Below are positions 41,607-49,189 of a stretch of 64,000 nucleotides of DNA, one piece after another. Where the stretch lies: contig PYIY01000178.1 in assembly GCA_003635195.1 (NCBI GenBank), forward strand, positions 1 to 64,000, read 5' to 3'. A model generated the notes under the pieces. That model did no database searches and was not told the DNA's origin. It saw nothing but the letters and a program-made list of their open reading frames with translations. The stretch's first letter is position 1. Every line of letters starts with the position of its first letter. The position numbers and the translations under genes are program-made. The stretch is from Candidatus Poribacteria bacterium. GTDB taxonomy: Bacteria > Poribacteria > WGA-4E > WGA-3G.

Positions 41607-43022
41607 ATGTCAAAAGTTCCAGTATTAGACACTCATAAACGCAGATTAGAACCCTGCCATCCAGCTGTTGCGAGGCGGTTGCTCCGTAATGGTCAGGCAG
41701 CGGTCTATAAGCGTTATCCATTCACGATTATCTTGAAGCGTGAAGCCTCCAGTCCGAAGACTACAGACTACATGCTTTCTATTGATCCTGGCAGTAAATG
41801 CACAGGATTCGCAATCACGGATTCAGAGAACAACATTATTGCGTGCTTTGAGCTGCACCATCGCGGCGCGGCAATCAAGAAAGGGTTATCCAATCGGGCG
41901 GGCTACAGACGCAGCAGGCGCACTCGCAAACGCCGTCACCGCCCTGCGCGTTGGCAGAACCGATCTCGCAAAGCACCCGTATTGACCACAGACGGCTGGA
42001 AGTATAAATCCTTTGGACAGAGCAGTAAAGACTGGATTGCGCCAAGTCTGATGTCGCGTGTGTTCAATATCCACACGTGGGTGAACCGCCTTTCAAAAAT
42101 CTATCCGATCTCGCGCCTCGCTGTGGAGCATGTCAAATTTGACACACAACTCATGGAGAACCCCGAAATAAGCGGTGTAGCGTACCAACGCGGCACGCTT
42201 TTCGAGGCAGAGGTTTGGGAATATCTGTTAGAGAAATTCGGGCGCAAATGCTTTTACTGTGGAACGAAAAACGTACCACTGGAAAAAGAGCATATCCTAC
42301 CGAAAGCAAAAGGCGGAACAAACCGAGTGAGCAACCTGACGGTATCCTGTCGCGATTGCAACATCAAAAAAGGCAACTGCCATCCTGACGAAATAGAAGG
42401 CGAACTCGGTAAACGTGTGCAGTCGGCATTACGCGCCGCGAAAAAGCCTCTCAAAGATGCACAAACCGTCAACACCATCCGCTGGAAGATTGTCGAGACG
42501 CTCAAAGCAACAGGACTCCCAATCATCCACGGTACCGGTGGAAAGACGAAGTGGCATCGTAAGCAGGCGGGTTTACCGAAAACACATTACTACGACGCGG
42601 CATGCGTTGCGAGCGTCCCCAAGCTTCCAGCACCGCCTTCCGTCTTGGCGATCCATGCGGTAGGCTATGGGCATCGACGCGATCTCGGCGGTTTCCAAAC
42701 TGTCCAGACGGCACCTGGATTTAAACGTCCCTACACGCGCGTAGAGAACGCCAACGGTTTTCAAAAACTCGAGACCGTTGCAATGCAAACAAAAAAGGGA
42801 CGCGTTGTCGGTTGTATCAACTCGTTTGACAAGACCGTTGCTGGCAAACCGCAAAAGCTCCGCATCAAGACGGATTGGACAGCCGGCGACGGACGCGTTT
42901 CTGGTAACGTGACCCAACTCACACGCGTGCAAAAACGGGATGGCTACGCATATCAGATCGTTTCTTCTGAAAAACAAGAAATACGATCAACAGAAAAAGC
43001 AGCACAACTTTTGCTTTTCTAA
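41607..43022 (+). CDS. iscB: IscB, RNA-guided RuvC-HNH nuclease
   Basis: This 471-residue protein has the full IscB order. PLMP domain ~1-45 (VPVLDTHKRRLEPCHPAVAR); RuvC-I with D60 in LSIDPGSKCTG; arginine-rich bridge helix ~95-120 (GYRRSRRTRKRRHRPARWQN); RuvC-II with E174 in LAVEHVKFD; HNH with CFYCG, H229 in EKEHILPKAKGG, and CRDCNIKKGN; RuvC-III with H327 and D330 in THYYDAACVA. A long C-terminal domain follows. All catalytic residues are present, so the nuclease should be active on DNA matching its omega RNA guide. IscB is the ancestor group of Cas9. Confidence 0.93.
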   Translation: MSKVPVLDTHKRRLEPCHPAVARRLLRNGQAAVYKRYPFTIILKREASSPKTTDYMLSIDPGSKCTGFAITDSENNIIACFELHHRGAAIKKGLSNRAGYRRSRRTRKRRHRPARWQNRSRKAPVLTTDGWKYKSFGQSSKDWIAPSLMSRVFNIHTWVNRLSKIYPISRLAVEHVKFDTQLMENPEISGVAYQRGTLFEAEVWEYLLEKFGRKCFYCGTKNVPLEKEHILPKAKGGTNRVSNLTVSCRDCNIKKGNCHPDEIEGELGKRVQSALRAAKKPLKDAQTVNTIRWKIVETLKATGLPIIHGTGGKTKWHRKQAGLPKTHYYDAACVASVPKLPAPPSVLAIHAVGYGHRRDLGGFQTVQTAPGFKRPYTRVENANGFQKLETVAMQTKKGRVVGCINSFDKTVAGKPQKLRIKTDWTAGDGRVSGNVTQLTRVQKRDGYAYQIVSSEKQEIRSTEKAAQLLLF

Positions 43023-43058
43023 GGAGTTCATGACGCACTACACGATCGAAAAAGCGGA

Positions 43059-43160
43059 CTCTGCAAGCCGTGCAAGGACGGGATCGGGTCAAAGAAGGTC
43101 CACTACACCTTCCGTGAGGTTTCCGGCAGTCTCGTTTTTGTGTGCGAACTCTATCCCTAA
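43059..43160 (+). pseudogene. 3' fragment of a second copy of the 40649 gene
   Basis: Read in the right frame, this gives LCKPCKDGIGSKKVHYTF and GSLVFVCELYP up to a TAA at 43158-43160, matching the C-terminus of the small zinc-finger protein at 40649-40861. The 5' part is missing, replaced by the iscB side. It indicates that the locus was duplicated before or during insertion of the iscB element. Confidence 0.7.
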
Positions 43161-43163
43161 CAT

Positions 43164-43208
43164 AAGGAGGAGGGGGTAGGATACCTCTACCCCCGATAAT
43201 TCAACATG
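43164..43208 (+). promoter_or_regulatory. Hairpin between Shine-Dalgarno and start codon (2)
   Basis: AAGGAGG (43164-43170), then GGGGGTAG (43072+100 region, 43172-43179) pairing perfectly with CTACCCCC (43187-43194), then ATG 43206. Same layout as at 40863, with a different stem sequence. Confidence 0.65.
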
Positions 43209-44357
43209 ATGAAAAAAATGTGGATCGACCCAAACGACCTCGCCGATGTGTGGACGGTGAACAATCGGGAGGAGAATCCCGGACACATCGAGAGTCTCGC
43301 GGAATCCATGCGCCAAAATGGTTACCTGCCCGAATATCCGATTATCGTTTTTGAAGCTGCGAACATCCCCATCCAGACGGATAAACCCTACCTCGTGGCG
43401 TGCGGACACCACCGCAGGAAAGCCGCAATTGCCGCAGAGATCGACCTCATTTTCGCAGAAGTCCACGACGGCACCGAAGAGGAATGGATCGAGATGATGT
43501 CGCTGGACAACTTCAAGTTCGACGTCGCATCAAACCCCGGCATCGGACTCGCATTCACTGAGCAGGAGCGACGCGCCGCGTGTTTCCAACTCCTCTTGCT
43601 CCCGAAGTATCTGCGGAAAACCAACGTCGCTCTCGCGGGCTTATGGAAAGTCAGTGAGGGCACCGTCCGCCGCTGGCGCAAGCAGGCGGAATCGTCAATT
43701 GACGAAGCCTCTCCAGATTTTATGGAGAAACACAACGTCTCACCGGAACGGATGGTTAAACTGAAAGAGGTTATCGCTGACCCCTATCGCGAAAACGAGG
43801 AAGGCGACACCGTTGCCGTCCGTCAGAAACCGAAGGAAGCGACCCCCGAAGAACTGGCTAAATTCTGGTGGGACATCAGAAACAGTGCCCTTTTCGACCA
43901 GCGATCCGACGGCAGCCATTACCTGGATCGGAACGGGTTCCAGCTGGAAATCTTCAAAGCGTATATCTGTGAGCGGTTCAACATCAAAGCGGACGGGATC
44001 CCGCACCAGTTATCCATGACCCAGCTCAAGAAAATCCATAACTGGATACACACAGACGACCCAGCGGTTATCGCACGGTGTCAAGAGATCCAGCGCGAAA
44101 CGGATACACTCAGCAAAGCCCGTGAGCAGTGCTATCACTTGCACGATGAAGTCATCCGTGTCTTTAGTGAGGAGCTGAGTCCCACGCCCGGCAATACGCT
44201 CTCACCTGTTCATATCTCTGCCTTCAAAGCTTTCAAAAGGTGGTCAAGCAACGGTTTGACGGCTTCGATTTCGACATCCGACACAGCGCATCCACAGAAG
44301 ACGCGCTCACGACCGTCCAGCAGGTATTTTCCGACATCCATGCAGCTATTGAAATGA
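43206..44357 (+). CDS. ParB/sulfiredoxin-like domain protein (frame changes near its end)
   Basis: Residues ~20-110 form a ParB-type N-terminal domain: HIESLAESMRQNGYLPEYPI, then the nucleotide-binding box ACGHHRRKAAIAAEIDL. A helix-turn-helix follows (LAGLWKVSEGTVRRWRKQAE). Such proteins bind CTP and DNA in partition, or cut DNA in phages. From residue ~340 the reading becomes low-complexity (RWSSNGLTASISTSDTA), while the -1 frame opens into the 44240-44878 frame. A single-base change in the A4 run at 44234-44239 would join them into one ~555-residue protein. It may be a mutation, a sequencing error or programmed frameshifting. Confidence 0.7.
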   Translation: MMKKMWIDPNDLADVWTVNNREENPGHIESLAESMRQNGYLPEYPIIVFEAANIPIQTDKPYLVACGHHRRKAAIAAEIDLIFAEVHDGTEEEWIEMMSLDNFKFDVASNPGIGLAFTEQERRAACFQLLLLPKYLRKTNVALAGLWKVSEGTVRRWRKQAESSIDEASPDFMEKHNVSPERMVKLKEVIADPYRENEEGDTVAVRQKPKEATPEELAKFWWDIRNSALFDQRSDGSHYLDRNGFQLEIFKAYICERFNIKADGIPHQLSMTQLKKIHNWIHTDDPAVIARCQEIQRETDTLSKAREQCYHLHDEVIRVFSEELSPTPGNTLSPVHISAFKAFKRWSSNGLTASISTSDTAHPQKTRSRPSSRYFPTSMQLLK

Positions 44358-44878
44358 AAGAAGAGTGGGTGCTGAGGTTCAAAGCGGAGTTTTCGGATAA
44401 AGCCCGGCAGGCCCGCAAGACCCTGGAGCAGGCATGGACGGATGCCCGCGAAGCGATGTTCACTGCGCTTTCCGAATATCCGCGCAATGTGAGCGAAGTT
44501 GCGTTCTCCAACCGGTTTGATAAACGGTTCGGTCACCCCATCGGTAGGACACGGGAGTTCACTGAACCCACGCCGGCGATTACCGATGAAACTCTGACGG
44601 CAGACATCCGGCATTTCAAGACTGCCACCGCAGACATTCAGGCAGATACCGACTGGATGCAAACGATGCCGGTACCGGTACCGCTGATTGCTTCTCTCAC
44701 GGCAGAACGCATCACGGAACTCGTTATCAAGATCGAAGGTGGCAATCAGAATACCCGTATCGCTGAATTCGATGCAGAGACTGCCGCCGAGTGGATACCT
44801 GCGGAACTCCAGGAGACACTCATCAAACTCGCAACTCGGTTTATCTACAAGGACGATCGATTCACCGACTCCGATTAG
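44240..44878 (+). CDS. C-terminal part of the ParB-like protein in the -1 frame
   Basis: This 212-codon frame overlaps the end of the ParB-like gene by 118 bases and has no convincing ribosome binding site of its own. Its product is well-composed helical protein (ASTEDALTTVQQVFSDIHAA, EMKEEWVLRFKAEFSDKARQ, AERITELVIKIEGGNQNTRI), unlike the end of the other frame. I read it as the true C-terminus after a -1 shift at TTC-AAA-AGG. Confidence 0.6.
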   Translation: MVKQRFDGFDFDIRHSASTEDALTTVQQVFSDIHAAIEMKEEWVLRFKAEFSDKARQARKTLEQAWTDAREAMFTALSEYPRNVSEVAFSNRFDKRFGHPIGRTREFTEPTPAITDETLTADIRHFKTATADIQADTDWMQTMPVPVPLIASLTAERITELVIKIEGGNQNTRIAEFDAETAAEWIPAELQETLIKLATRFIYKDDRFTDSD

Positions 44879-44888
44879 CAGCTAAAAG

Positions 44889-44930
44889 GAAGGAGGCGGG
44901 AGCGTGGCAACGCGCCCCTGAAACATCATG
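44889..44930 (+). promoter_or_regulatory. Hairpin between Shine-Dalgarno and start codon (3)
   Basis: GGAAGGAGG (44888-44896), then GGG-A-GCGT (44898-44905) pairing with ACGC-G-CCC (44910-44917) with one internal mismatch, then ATG 44928. The ORF behind it is only 28 codons long. Confidence 0.55.
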
Positions 44931-45014
44931 AGAGATAAACGCTCGTTTCGGTTCAAAATCGGAGCATTCCTCAGAAGGCACTTTTGGAACATTTTTGGAA
45001 AACTCCCATTTTAG
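44928..45014 (+). CDS. 28-residue basic amphipathic peptide
   Basis: ATG 44928 to TAG 45014. The peptide (MRDKRSFRFKIGAFLRRH..., ending FGKLPF) has eight basic and many aromatic residues, like a membrane-active or nucleic-acid-binding peptide. It is supported by having the same Shine-Dalgarno-hairpin-ATG layout as its neighbours; nothing else is known. Confidence 0.45.
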   Translation: MRDKRSFRFKIGAFLRRHFWNIFGKLPF

Positions 45015-45025
45015 ACACTCACATA

Positions 45026-45066
45026 AAGGAGACGGGAGCGAGCAATCGCTCCCGGTAATTCTAATG
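45026..45066 (+). promoter_or_regulatory. Hairpin between Shine-Dalgarno and start codon (4)
   Basis: AAAGGAGA (45025-45032), then a perfect 9-bp hairpin CGGGAGCGA-GCAA-TCGCTCCCG (45033-45054) with a GNRA tetraloop, then ATG 45064. Confidence 0.75.
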
Positions 45067-45444
45067 AAGATTTATGAAGCGATTGAACACCTGACGGGGA
45101 ACCCCCGTAAATCCAAGAAAACGCTTGAGGTTTCCACAGAGATTCTATCAGATTTCGCTGTCTGGTGTGAGGATCAAGGACACCTTGATGATTATGAGGA
45201 ACACTACCCAAACCACGACTGTCGATACGATGTGGAGCAGGCGCACGCAAAATTTCAGGTTTCCCAAGCCCCCAGAACGGATGGTATCTATCTGTTGCGA
45301 GATCACACAGGATACGAGAAAACCGTTGAAGCATCGTTTGATGCTAACGGGAAACTCGTCCGATTGGTAGATAAAGATGGAAACAATTGGATAAACTGGG
45401 CAAACGACGTGATTTGGACAGAACCCAGAGCATCTCACCAATAG
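45064..45444 (+). CDS. Hypothetical acidic protein, 126 residues
   Basis: Starts at ATG 45064 behind a hairpin leader. The first 60 residues are helical and acidic (KIYEAIEHLTGNPRKSKKTL, DDYEEHYPNHDCRYDVEQAH); the rest is beta-like (DGIYLLRDHTGYEKTVEASF, DANGKLVRLVDKDGNNWINW). No family is recognised. It is followed at once by the next hairpin leader. Confidence 0.6.
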   Translation: MKIYEAIEHLTGNPRKSKKTLEVSTEILSDFAVWCEDQGHLDDYEEHYPNHDCRYDVEQAHAKFQVSQAPRTDGIYLLRDHTGYEKTVEASFDANGKLVRLVDKDGNNWINWANDVIWTEPRASHQ

Positions 45445-45482
45445 AGGAGGCGGGAGCGAGCAATCGCTCCCGGAACACAATG
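45444..45482 (+). promoter_or_regulatory. Hairpin between Shine-Dalgarno and start codon (5)
   Basis: GAGGAGG (45444-45450), then the same perfect 9-bp hairpin as copy 4 (45451-45472, GCAA loop), then ATG 45480. The Shine-Dalgarno overlaps the end of the preceding gene. Confidence 0.75.
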
Positions 45483-45818
45483 CGCATCAGAAACTTGACC
45501 CGCACAGGTATCATCTTGGCACTGGGCACTGAACGGCTATACCTCGAACCGACTCGTAAGCCTGCTATAGTGCAATGGTCTCAAAAGATGATTGGAAGCC
45601 GACACATTGAATTCGGCGCATCCCACCAATGCTTGCAGGTCCCCGTCCTCGAGGACATTGCCCACGTTGAGGGGATACCCGATCCAGAACCATTCACGCT
45701 CTTCCTCGTAGATCAGCACGTTTTCGATAACTGCGATCGCCCAGACGTGTTCACCTACAATGACGAGAAAGACGATAGAAACGGGAACGTTATCATCGGA
45801 TACTTGGTTGGAAAATAA
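45480..45818 (+). CDS. Hypothetical protein, paralogue B
   Basis: This 112-residue protein is the sister of the one at 40897-41241 (differences scattered, ends VIIGYLVGK). It is the last plus-strand gene before a strong terminator. Two copies, each with a hairpin leader, suggest a conserved function, but no family is recognised. Confidence 0.65.
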   Translation: MRIRNLTRTGIILALGTERLYLEPTRKPAIVQWSQKMIGSRHIEFGASHQCLQVPVLEDIAHVEGIPDPEPFTLFLVDQHVFDNCDRPDVFTYNDEKDDRNGNVIIGYLVGK

Positions 45819-45831
45819 AGAATTGTCAACA

Positions 45832-45863
45832 AAAAGGGCGGGAGTTAGGTTTCCCGCCCTTTT
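45832..45863. terminator. Bidirectional terminator
   Basis: AAAAGGGCGGGA (45832-45843) pairs perfectly with TCCCGCCCTTTT (45852-45863). It lies between convergent genes (paralogue B and the methyltransferase) and has A- and T-runs on both sides, so it can stop both transcripts. Confidence 0.9.
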
Positions 45864-45931
45864 CAGTTAGACCTTGTTCCACTTGTCGCAGGCAAAGATA
45901 GCTGTTTTCGACAATTTGGAAAAAGGATAGT

Positions 45932-47368
45932 TTATACATCTATCGTAGTTTGGTAGGGGCTTCTCCGTATAAGATCAATCATATATTGTCTTGTCCACGC
46001 AAGTGCCTCTGGTAGATTTATGGGTTCATTGTCTTGCGTGTATCCTTCCCTATTGTTCGCTCTACGAAGTGCCGTAAGACTCATTGTGTTTGACTTCATA
46101 GAATTGCACGGCTGGCAGAGGAGGGCGCGGTTGTCTATCTGGTTTGTGCCGCCGTCACTGCTTGGTATAATGTGATCAAGGTGTAAATAGCGTTCATCAG
46201 GTGGAGTATAATTACAGCCCCAACATTTAACATCAAACTGCTCAATAAGGATTTTTTTCATTTCCGCATGGGTAAGCAGGTTTTCAGGTTCGGCAACAGA
46301 ATAGACTTGTGGCAACTCCGCTAACTCTTGCACAACTTTATCTGTACGTTTAGGAGACTTGGTTTGGTAGTGCATTTCGTAGCGTTGCATCTGCCTATCA
46401 AGCCACTTTTTGCTAGTCGCATATTTTTCAACACGCTCTCGCTCTTTACGCGAGATTCCCATGAGGCGTGTGATAATATGGTAACGCGCGTCTTTACGTC
46501 TGTCAATACCTATCCACCGTCGTTTGAGATCGTTCGCAGCTATGATAGTGGTAGCACAACCACAGAACGGATCGAGAACAAGGTCACCCTCGTTACTACT
46601 GGCCTCAATAATACGCTCGTAGAGAGCGAGGGGCTTTTGGTCAGGAGAACCAGTGCGTTCGTTTGCCATGTTGTTTATTGTTGGTATTCTCCAGACATCG
46701 TGCATCAATTTCCCCCTCGCGTTTGGACCGTATCGTGGATCGCCATAGCTTTCAGACGCTTTTACCCAATTACTATCTGTTGAATATGGTTCGCGCATAC
46801 TATCCCAATTAAAAGGCGTTGCGTCACTTTTGGCATAGAAGAAGATTGTGTCATGTTTGCGACCAATGAATTTTCTTGACGTTGATGCCACATTGTAATA
46901 ATGCCAGACAATCTCATTCCGAAAGTTGTTTTTCCCAAAGATAGCGTCCATTGCCATTCGGATATAACTATTTGCCGTGTGGTCACAGTGTAGGTAAATG
47001 GAACCGGTGGGCTTTAGGACACGGTGCATTTCAAGTAGTCGAACGCTAATAAAGCAGAGAAATGCAGCAGTATCTTCCCCCTGCACAACTTTTGTAGACT
47101 CAATCACTTGATAAAGGGCAAGGTGTTCGTCTTTGATTTCTTCCAGCCATTTGGGGTGTACCTCGTTCCATTTCCACTGGTCGGGTAGTATGTCGGTATC
47201 TCCCCATTTCCAATTATCAACATAGTGCCCCGCTGTTCCACTACGGTTTCGTTTAGTGTTAAACGGTGGATCCGTGGCGATAAGATCTACAGTTTCACTA
47301 TTCATCCCTCGAAGGACAACTAAATTGTCCATTTCATAGAGGGTGTTATCTTTGAAATTTTGTGTCAC
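45932..47368 (-). CDS. DNA methyltransferase fused to an HNH domain
   Basis: This ~478-residue protein has an N-terminal beta-class amino-methyltransferase: the catalytic motif IV DPPF (LIATDPPFNTKRN, ~residues 30-42), a target region in the middle, and the AdoMet-binding motif I late (LVLDPFCGCATTIIAANDLK), the beta-class order. Residues ~390-450 are an HNH domain: CWGCNYTPPDERYLHLDHII, SSDGGTNQIDN, LCQPCNSMKSN. A modification enzyme and possible nuclease in one chain could be a compact restriction-modification or DNA-marking protein. I start at GTG 47368, because AAGGAG lies eight bases upstream; GTG 47377 is the longer choice. Confidence 0.85.
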   Translation of the reverse strand: MTQNFKDNTLYEMDNLVVLRGMNSETVDLIATDPPFNTKRNRSGTAGHYVDNWKWGDTDILPDQWKWNEVHPKWLEEIKDEHLALYQVIESTKVVQGEDTAAFLCFISVRLLEMHRVLKPTGSIYLHCDHTANSYIRMAMDAIFGKNNFRNEIVWHYYNVASTSRKFIGRKHDTIFFYAKSDATPFNWDSMREPYSTDSNWVKASESYGDPRYGPNARGKLMHDVWRIPTINNMANERTGSPDQKPLALYERIIEASSNEGDLVLDPFCGCATTIIAANDLKRRWIGIDRRKDARYHIITRLMGISRKERERVEKYATSKKWLDRQMQRYEMHYQTKSPKRTDKVVQELAELPQVYSVAEPENLLTHAEMKKILIEQFDVKCWGCNYTPPDERYLHLDHIIPSSDGGTNQIDNRALLCQPCNSMKSNTMSLTALRRANNREGYTQDNEPINLPEALAWTRQYMIDLIRRSPYQTTIDV

Positions 47369-47571
47369 AGGAAACACTCCTTATCTAAATCGCTTAGTGT
47401 CCCAGCATCTTTGAACGCCGCACCCGCTGCCTCACTACCGATCGGGGCTTCATATGTCCGATTGGAGTTGAAAGGCGGATCCAGATAGATAAGATCTATC
47501 GTCTCGGAATCCAGCCCTTACAGGATATGCAGGTTATCGCCTTCAAAGATGGTTCTGTTTTCGACATTCAT
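47365..47571 (-). pseudogene. N-terminal remnant of a second DNA methyltransferase
   Basis: From ATG 47571 the frame reads MNVENRTIFEGDNLHIL, then a TAA, then GLDSETIDLIYLDPPFNSNR and TYEAPIGSEAAGAAFKDA before ending at TGA 47365. This is the start of a type III/beta-class methyltransferase (DPPF motif) with an in-frame stop, cut off where the intact methyltransferase begins. It suggests replacement of one methyltransferase by another. Confidence 0.75.
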
Positions 47572-47617
47572 TTTCAATCATCTTTCTCTACTTTTCCCGC
47601 CTCCCAAAAATCTATAT

Positions 47618-48550
47618 CTACCCAAGACAGCTTTTCTGCCGCGTTTCAAACTGCTCCGGATGCTGCAGCACCTCTACTACCGTATCAATCCCATCGGGGG
47701 CAAACGGAAGCGCACCGTCCCTTAACAATGCCCGAGTCCCTTCACGTCTGTTATCCTCTTCCCATCGGCATGCAAAGAGCGGTTTCCCCTGACCTTGGGC
47801 AAACCTCGCCGTATGCAGCGTACCACTCGACTCTCGCGCCTCAATCACAATTGTTGCCTGTGAGATTCCGCTGATGATGCGATTACGCTTAACAAGATTT
47901 CGCGGTGACGGTGAAGTCCGAAACGGATGCTCTGATAACAAACACCCCTGTGCTTGGATATCTGCAGCCAGATCCCGATTTTTTGACGGATAGACAGTCA
48001 AGACATCTGACCCCAGCACGGCGATCGTTTTTCCGGAACCCGCCAGTGCCCCCATGTGTGCAAACGTATCAATTCCCGATGCAAGTCCGCTGACAATCGT
48101 GTACCCATTGAGTGTTAAGGTTGTCGCGAGCCCGAGCGTCAGTTCAATTGCCTCTACGGTTGGTTTTCGCGTCCCTACGATAGCGACGCACGATTCGTCA
48201 ATCTTTGTTAATTCACCGATCCCACACAAAATCACAGGGGCATCAGGAATCATTTTGAGTTGTGCGGGGTAATTCGCATCCTCAAGAGACAACACATGGA
48301 TATTCTCGTTGCGGAGAGCCTTGAGTTTTTCCTGAAACATCGGGAGATCGTTGGTCACTGTGCATATCTGTGCAGCGATAGCGGGGGTCAATGACGCGAG
48401 TCGCTCGATTTCAGTAGATTCCGCATCCAAGATCGCTTTCACGCTCCCGAAACGTGCTATCAATCGTTTGATTTGAACATTCCCTAACCCTTTAACAGAA
48501 GATAGGGCTAACCAGTATTCAGCGGGGGTCTTCTCTTTTGAGTCTGTCAT
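47618..48550 (-). CDS. dprA: DprA/Smf-family DNA-processing protein
   Basis: This ~310-residue protein starts at ATG 48550 (CAGGAG eight bases upstream). It has an N-terminal helix-hairpin-helix-like region (ALSSVKGLGNVQIKRLIARF) and a full Rossmann-type DprA core: CVAIVGTRKPT, VSGLASGIDTFAHMGAL, KTIAVLGSDVLTVYPSKN, CLLSEHPF, RNLVKRNRIISGIS, IVIEARESSGTLHTARFA, GKPLFAC. DprA binds single-stranded DNA and loads RecA. Here it follows a phosphoribosyltransferase gene in the same direction, a pair proposed in comparative studies as a conflict system, so a defence role is possible. Confidence 0.92.
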   Translation of the reverse strand: MTDSKEKTPAEYWLALSSVKGLGNVQIKRLIARFGSVKAILDAESTEIERLASLTPAIAAQICTVTNDLPMFQEKLKALRNENIHVLSLEDANYPAQLKMIPDAPVILCGIGELTKIDESCVAIVGTRKPTVEAIELTLGLATTLTLNGYTIVSGLASGIDTFAHMGALAGSGKTIAVLGSDVLTVYPSKNRDLAADIQAQGCLLSEHPFRTSPSPRNLVKRNRIISGISQATIVIEARESSGTLHTARFAQGQGKPLFACRWEEDNRREGTRALLRDGALPFAPDGIDTVVEVLQHPEQFETRQKSCLG

Positions 48551-48622
48551 GCTGAGGTCTCCTGATTGAGGCATCTAAGGGTTGACGATACATTGTTATC
48601 TTACAGCCCATTTACCTCCTCT

Positions 48623-49189
48623 TTATCCATCGGAACTGATAAACCTTTTGGCGTATACTAACGCATCTAATCGCCTTGGATTGGCTGTGCTTAAGGTCAG
48701 TATCACTTCATTCAATGTTGAACCTGTCGTCGTTACATCATCTAGTACTACAAAACTTTTCCCGTCAACACGAGAAGGATTTCTCAGGTGGAAAGATCCC
48801 TCAACATTCTTCACACGTTCTGCCCATAAGAGCCCAACTTGCGACGGACGATCTAACGCCTTAAGAATATCTCCTGCCAAAGGTAATCCGCATAACTCAG
48901 ACAAGCGTTTGCCTATCAAACACACTGTATCGTAACCGCGGTCGGAAAGGGACGAAGGTGTTGATGGGACTGGTAACAAATAATCGTAGTCGTCTAAGTC
49001 ATAACCTTCTGGCAGTTCATTGAACATTAACTCACCAAAATCGCGTCCTAAATTCTTATTTCCCTCATACTTGAATTTGTGGATAGAATCGGACACTACT
49101 GCATATTTATTAATATAGCCCACCTTATATTCAAAAAACTCATAGGGACCGACATCGACTCTCTGTGTATAGATTCTTGATTCCGACAT
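48623..49189 (-). CDS. ComF-like phosphoribosyltransferase
   Basis: This 188-residue protein has the type I phosphoribosyltransferase fold: SIHKFKYEGNKNLGRDFGEL, YDYLLPVPSTPSSLSDRGYD, LKALDRPSQVGLLWAERVKN and the PRPP loop FVVLDDVTTTGST (~146-158). It resembles ComFC but lacks the usual N-terminal zinc finger. It precedes dprA by 72 bp on the same strand. ComF and DprA both act in DNA uptake in other bacteria; on a phage-plasmid the pair may instead act against incoming DNA. Confidence 0.85.
   Translation of the reverse strand: MSESRIYTQRVDVGPYEFFEYKVGYINKYAVVSDSIHKFKYEGNKNLGRDFGELMFNELPEGYDLDDYDYLLPVPSTPSSLSDRGYDTVCLIGKRLSELCGLPLAGDILKALDRPSQVGLLWAERVKNVEGSFHLRNPSRVDGKSFVVLDDVTTTGSTLNEVILTLSTANPRRLDALVYAKRFISSDG

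Larger units (their letters stand above)
41260..43025 (+). mobile_element. IscB-type (IS200/605-like) element
   Basis: The unit consists of a structured RNA region (41271-41606) and iscB, without tnpA. It separates the two halves of a locus that contains paralogous small genes (40.6-41.2 kb and 43.06 kb onward). Exact ends cannot be fixed by eye. Confidence 0.55.

Noticed and set aside
41607..43022. IscB taken for a small Cas9
   Set aside because: It has the PLMP domain and lacks REC lobes, and there is no CRISPR array or cas1/cas2. The upstream RNA is omega-type.
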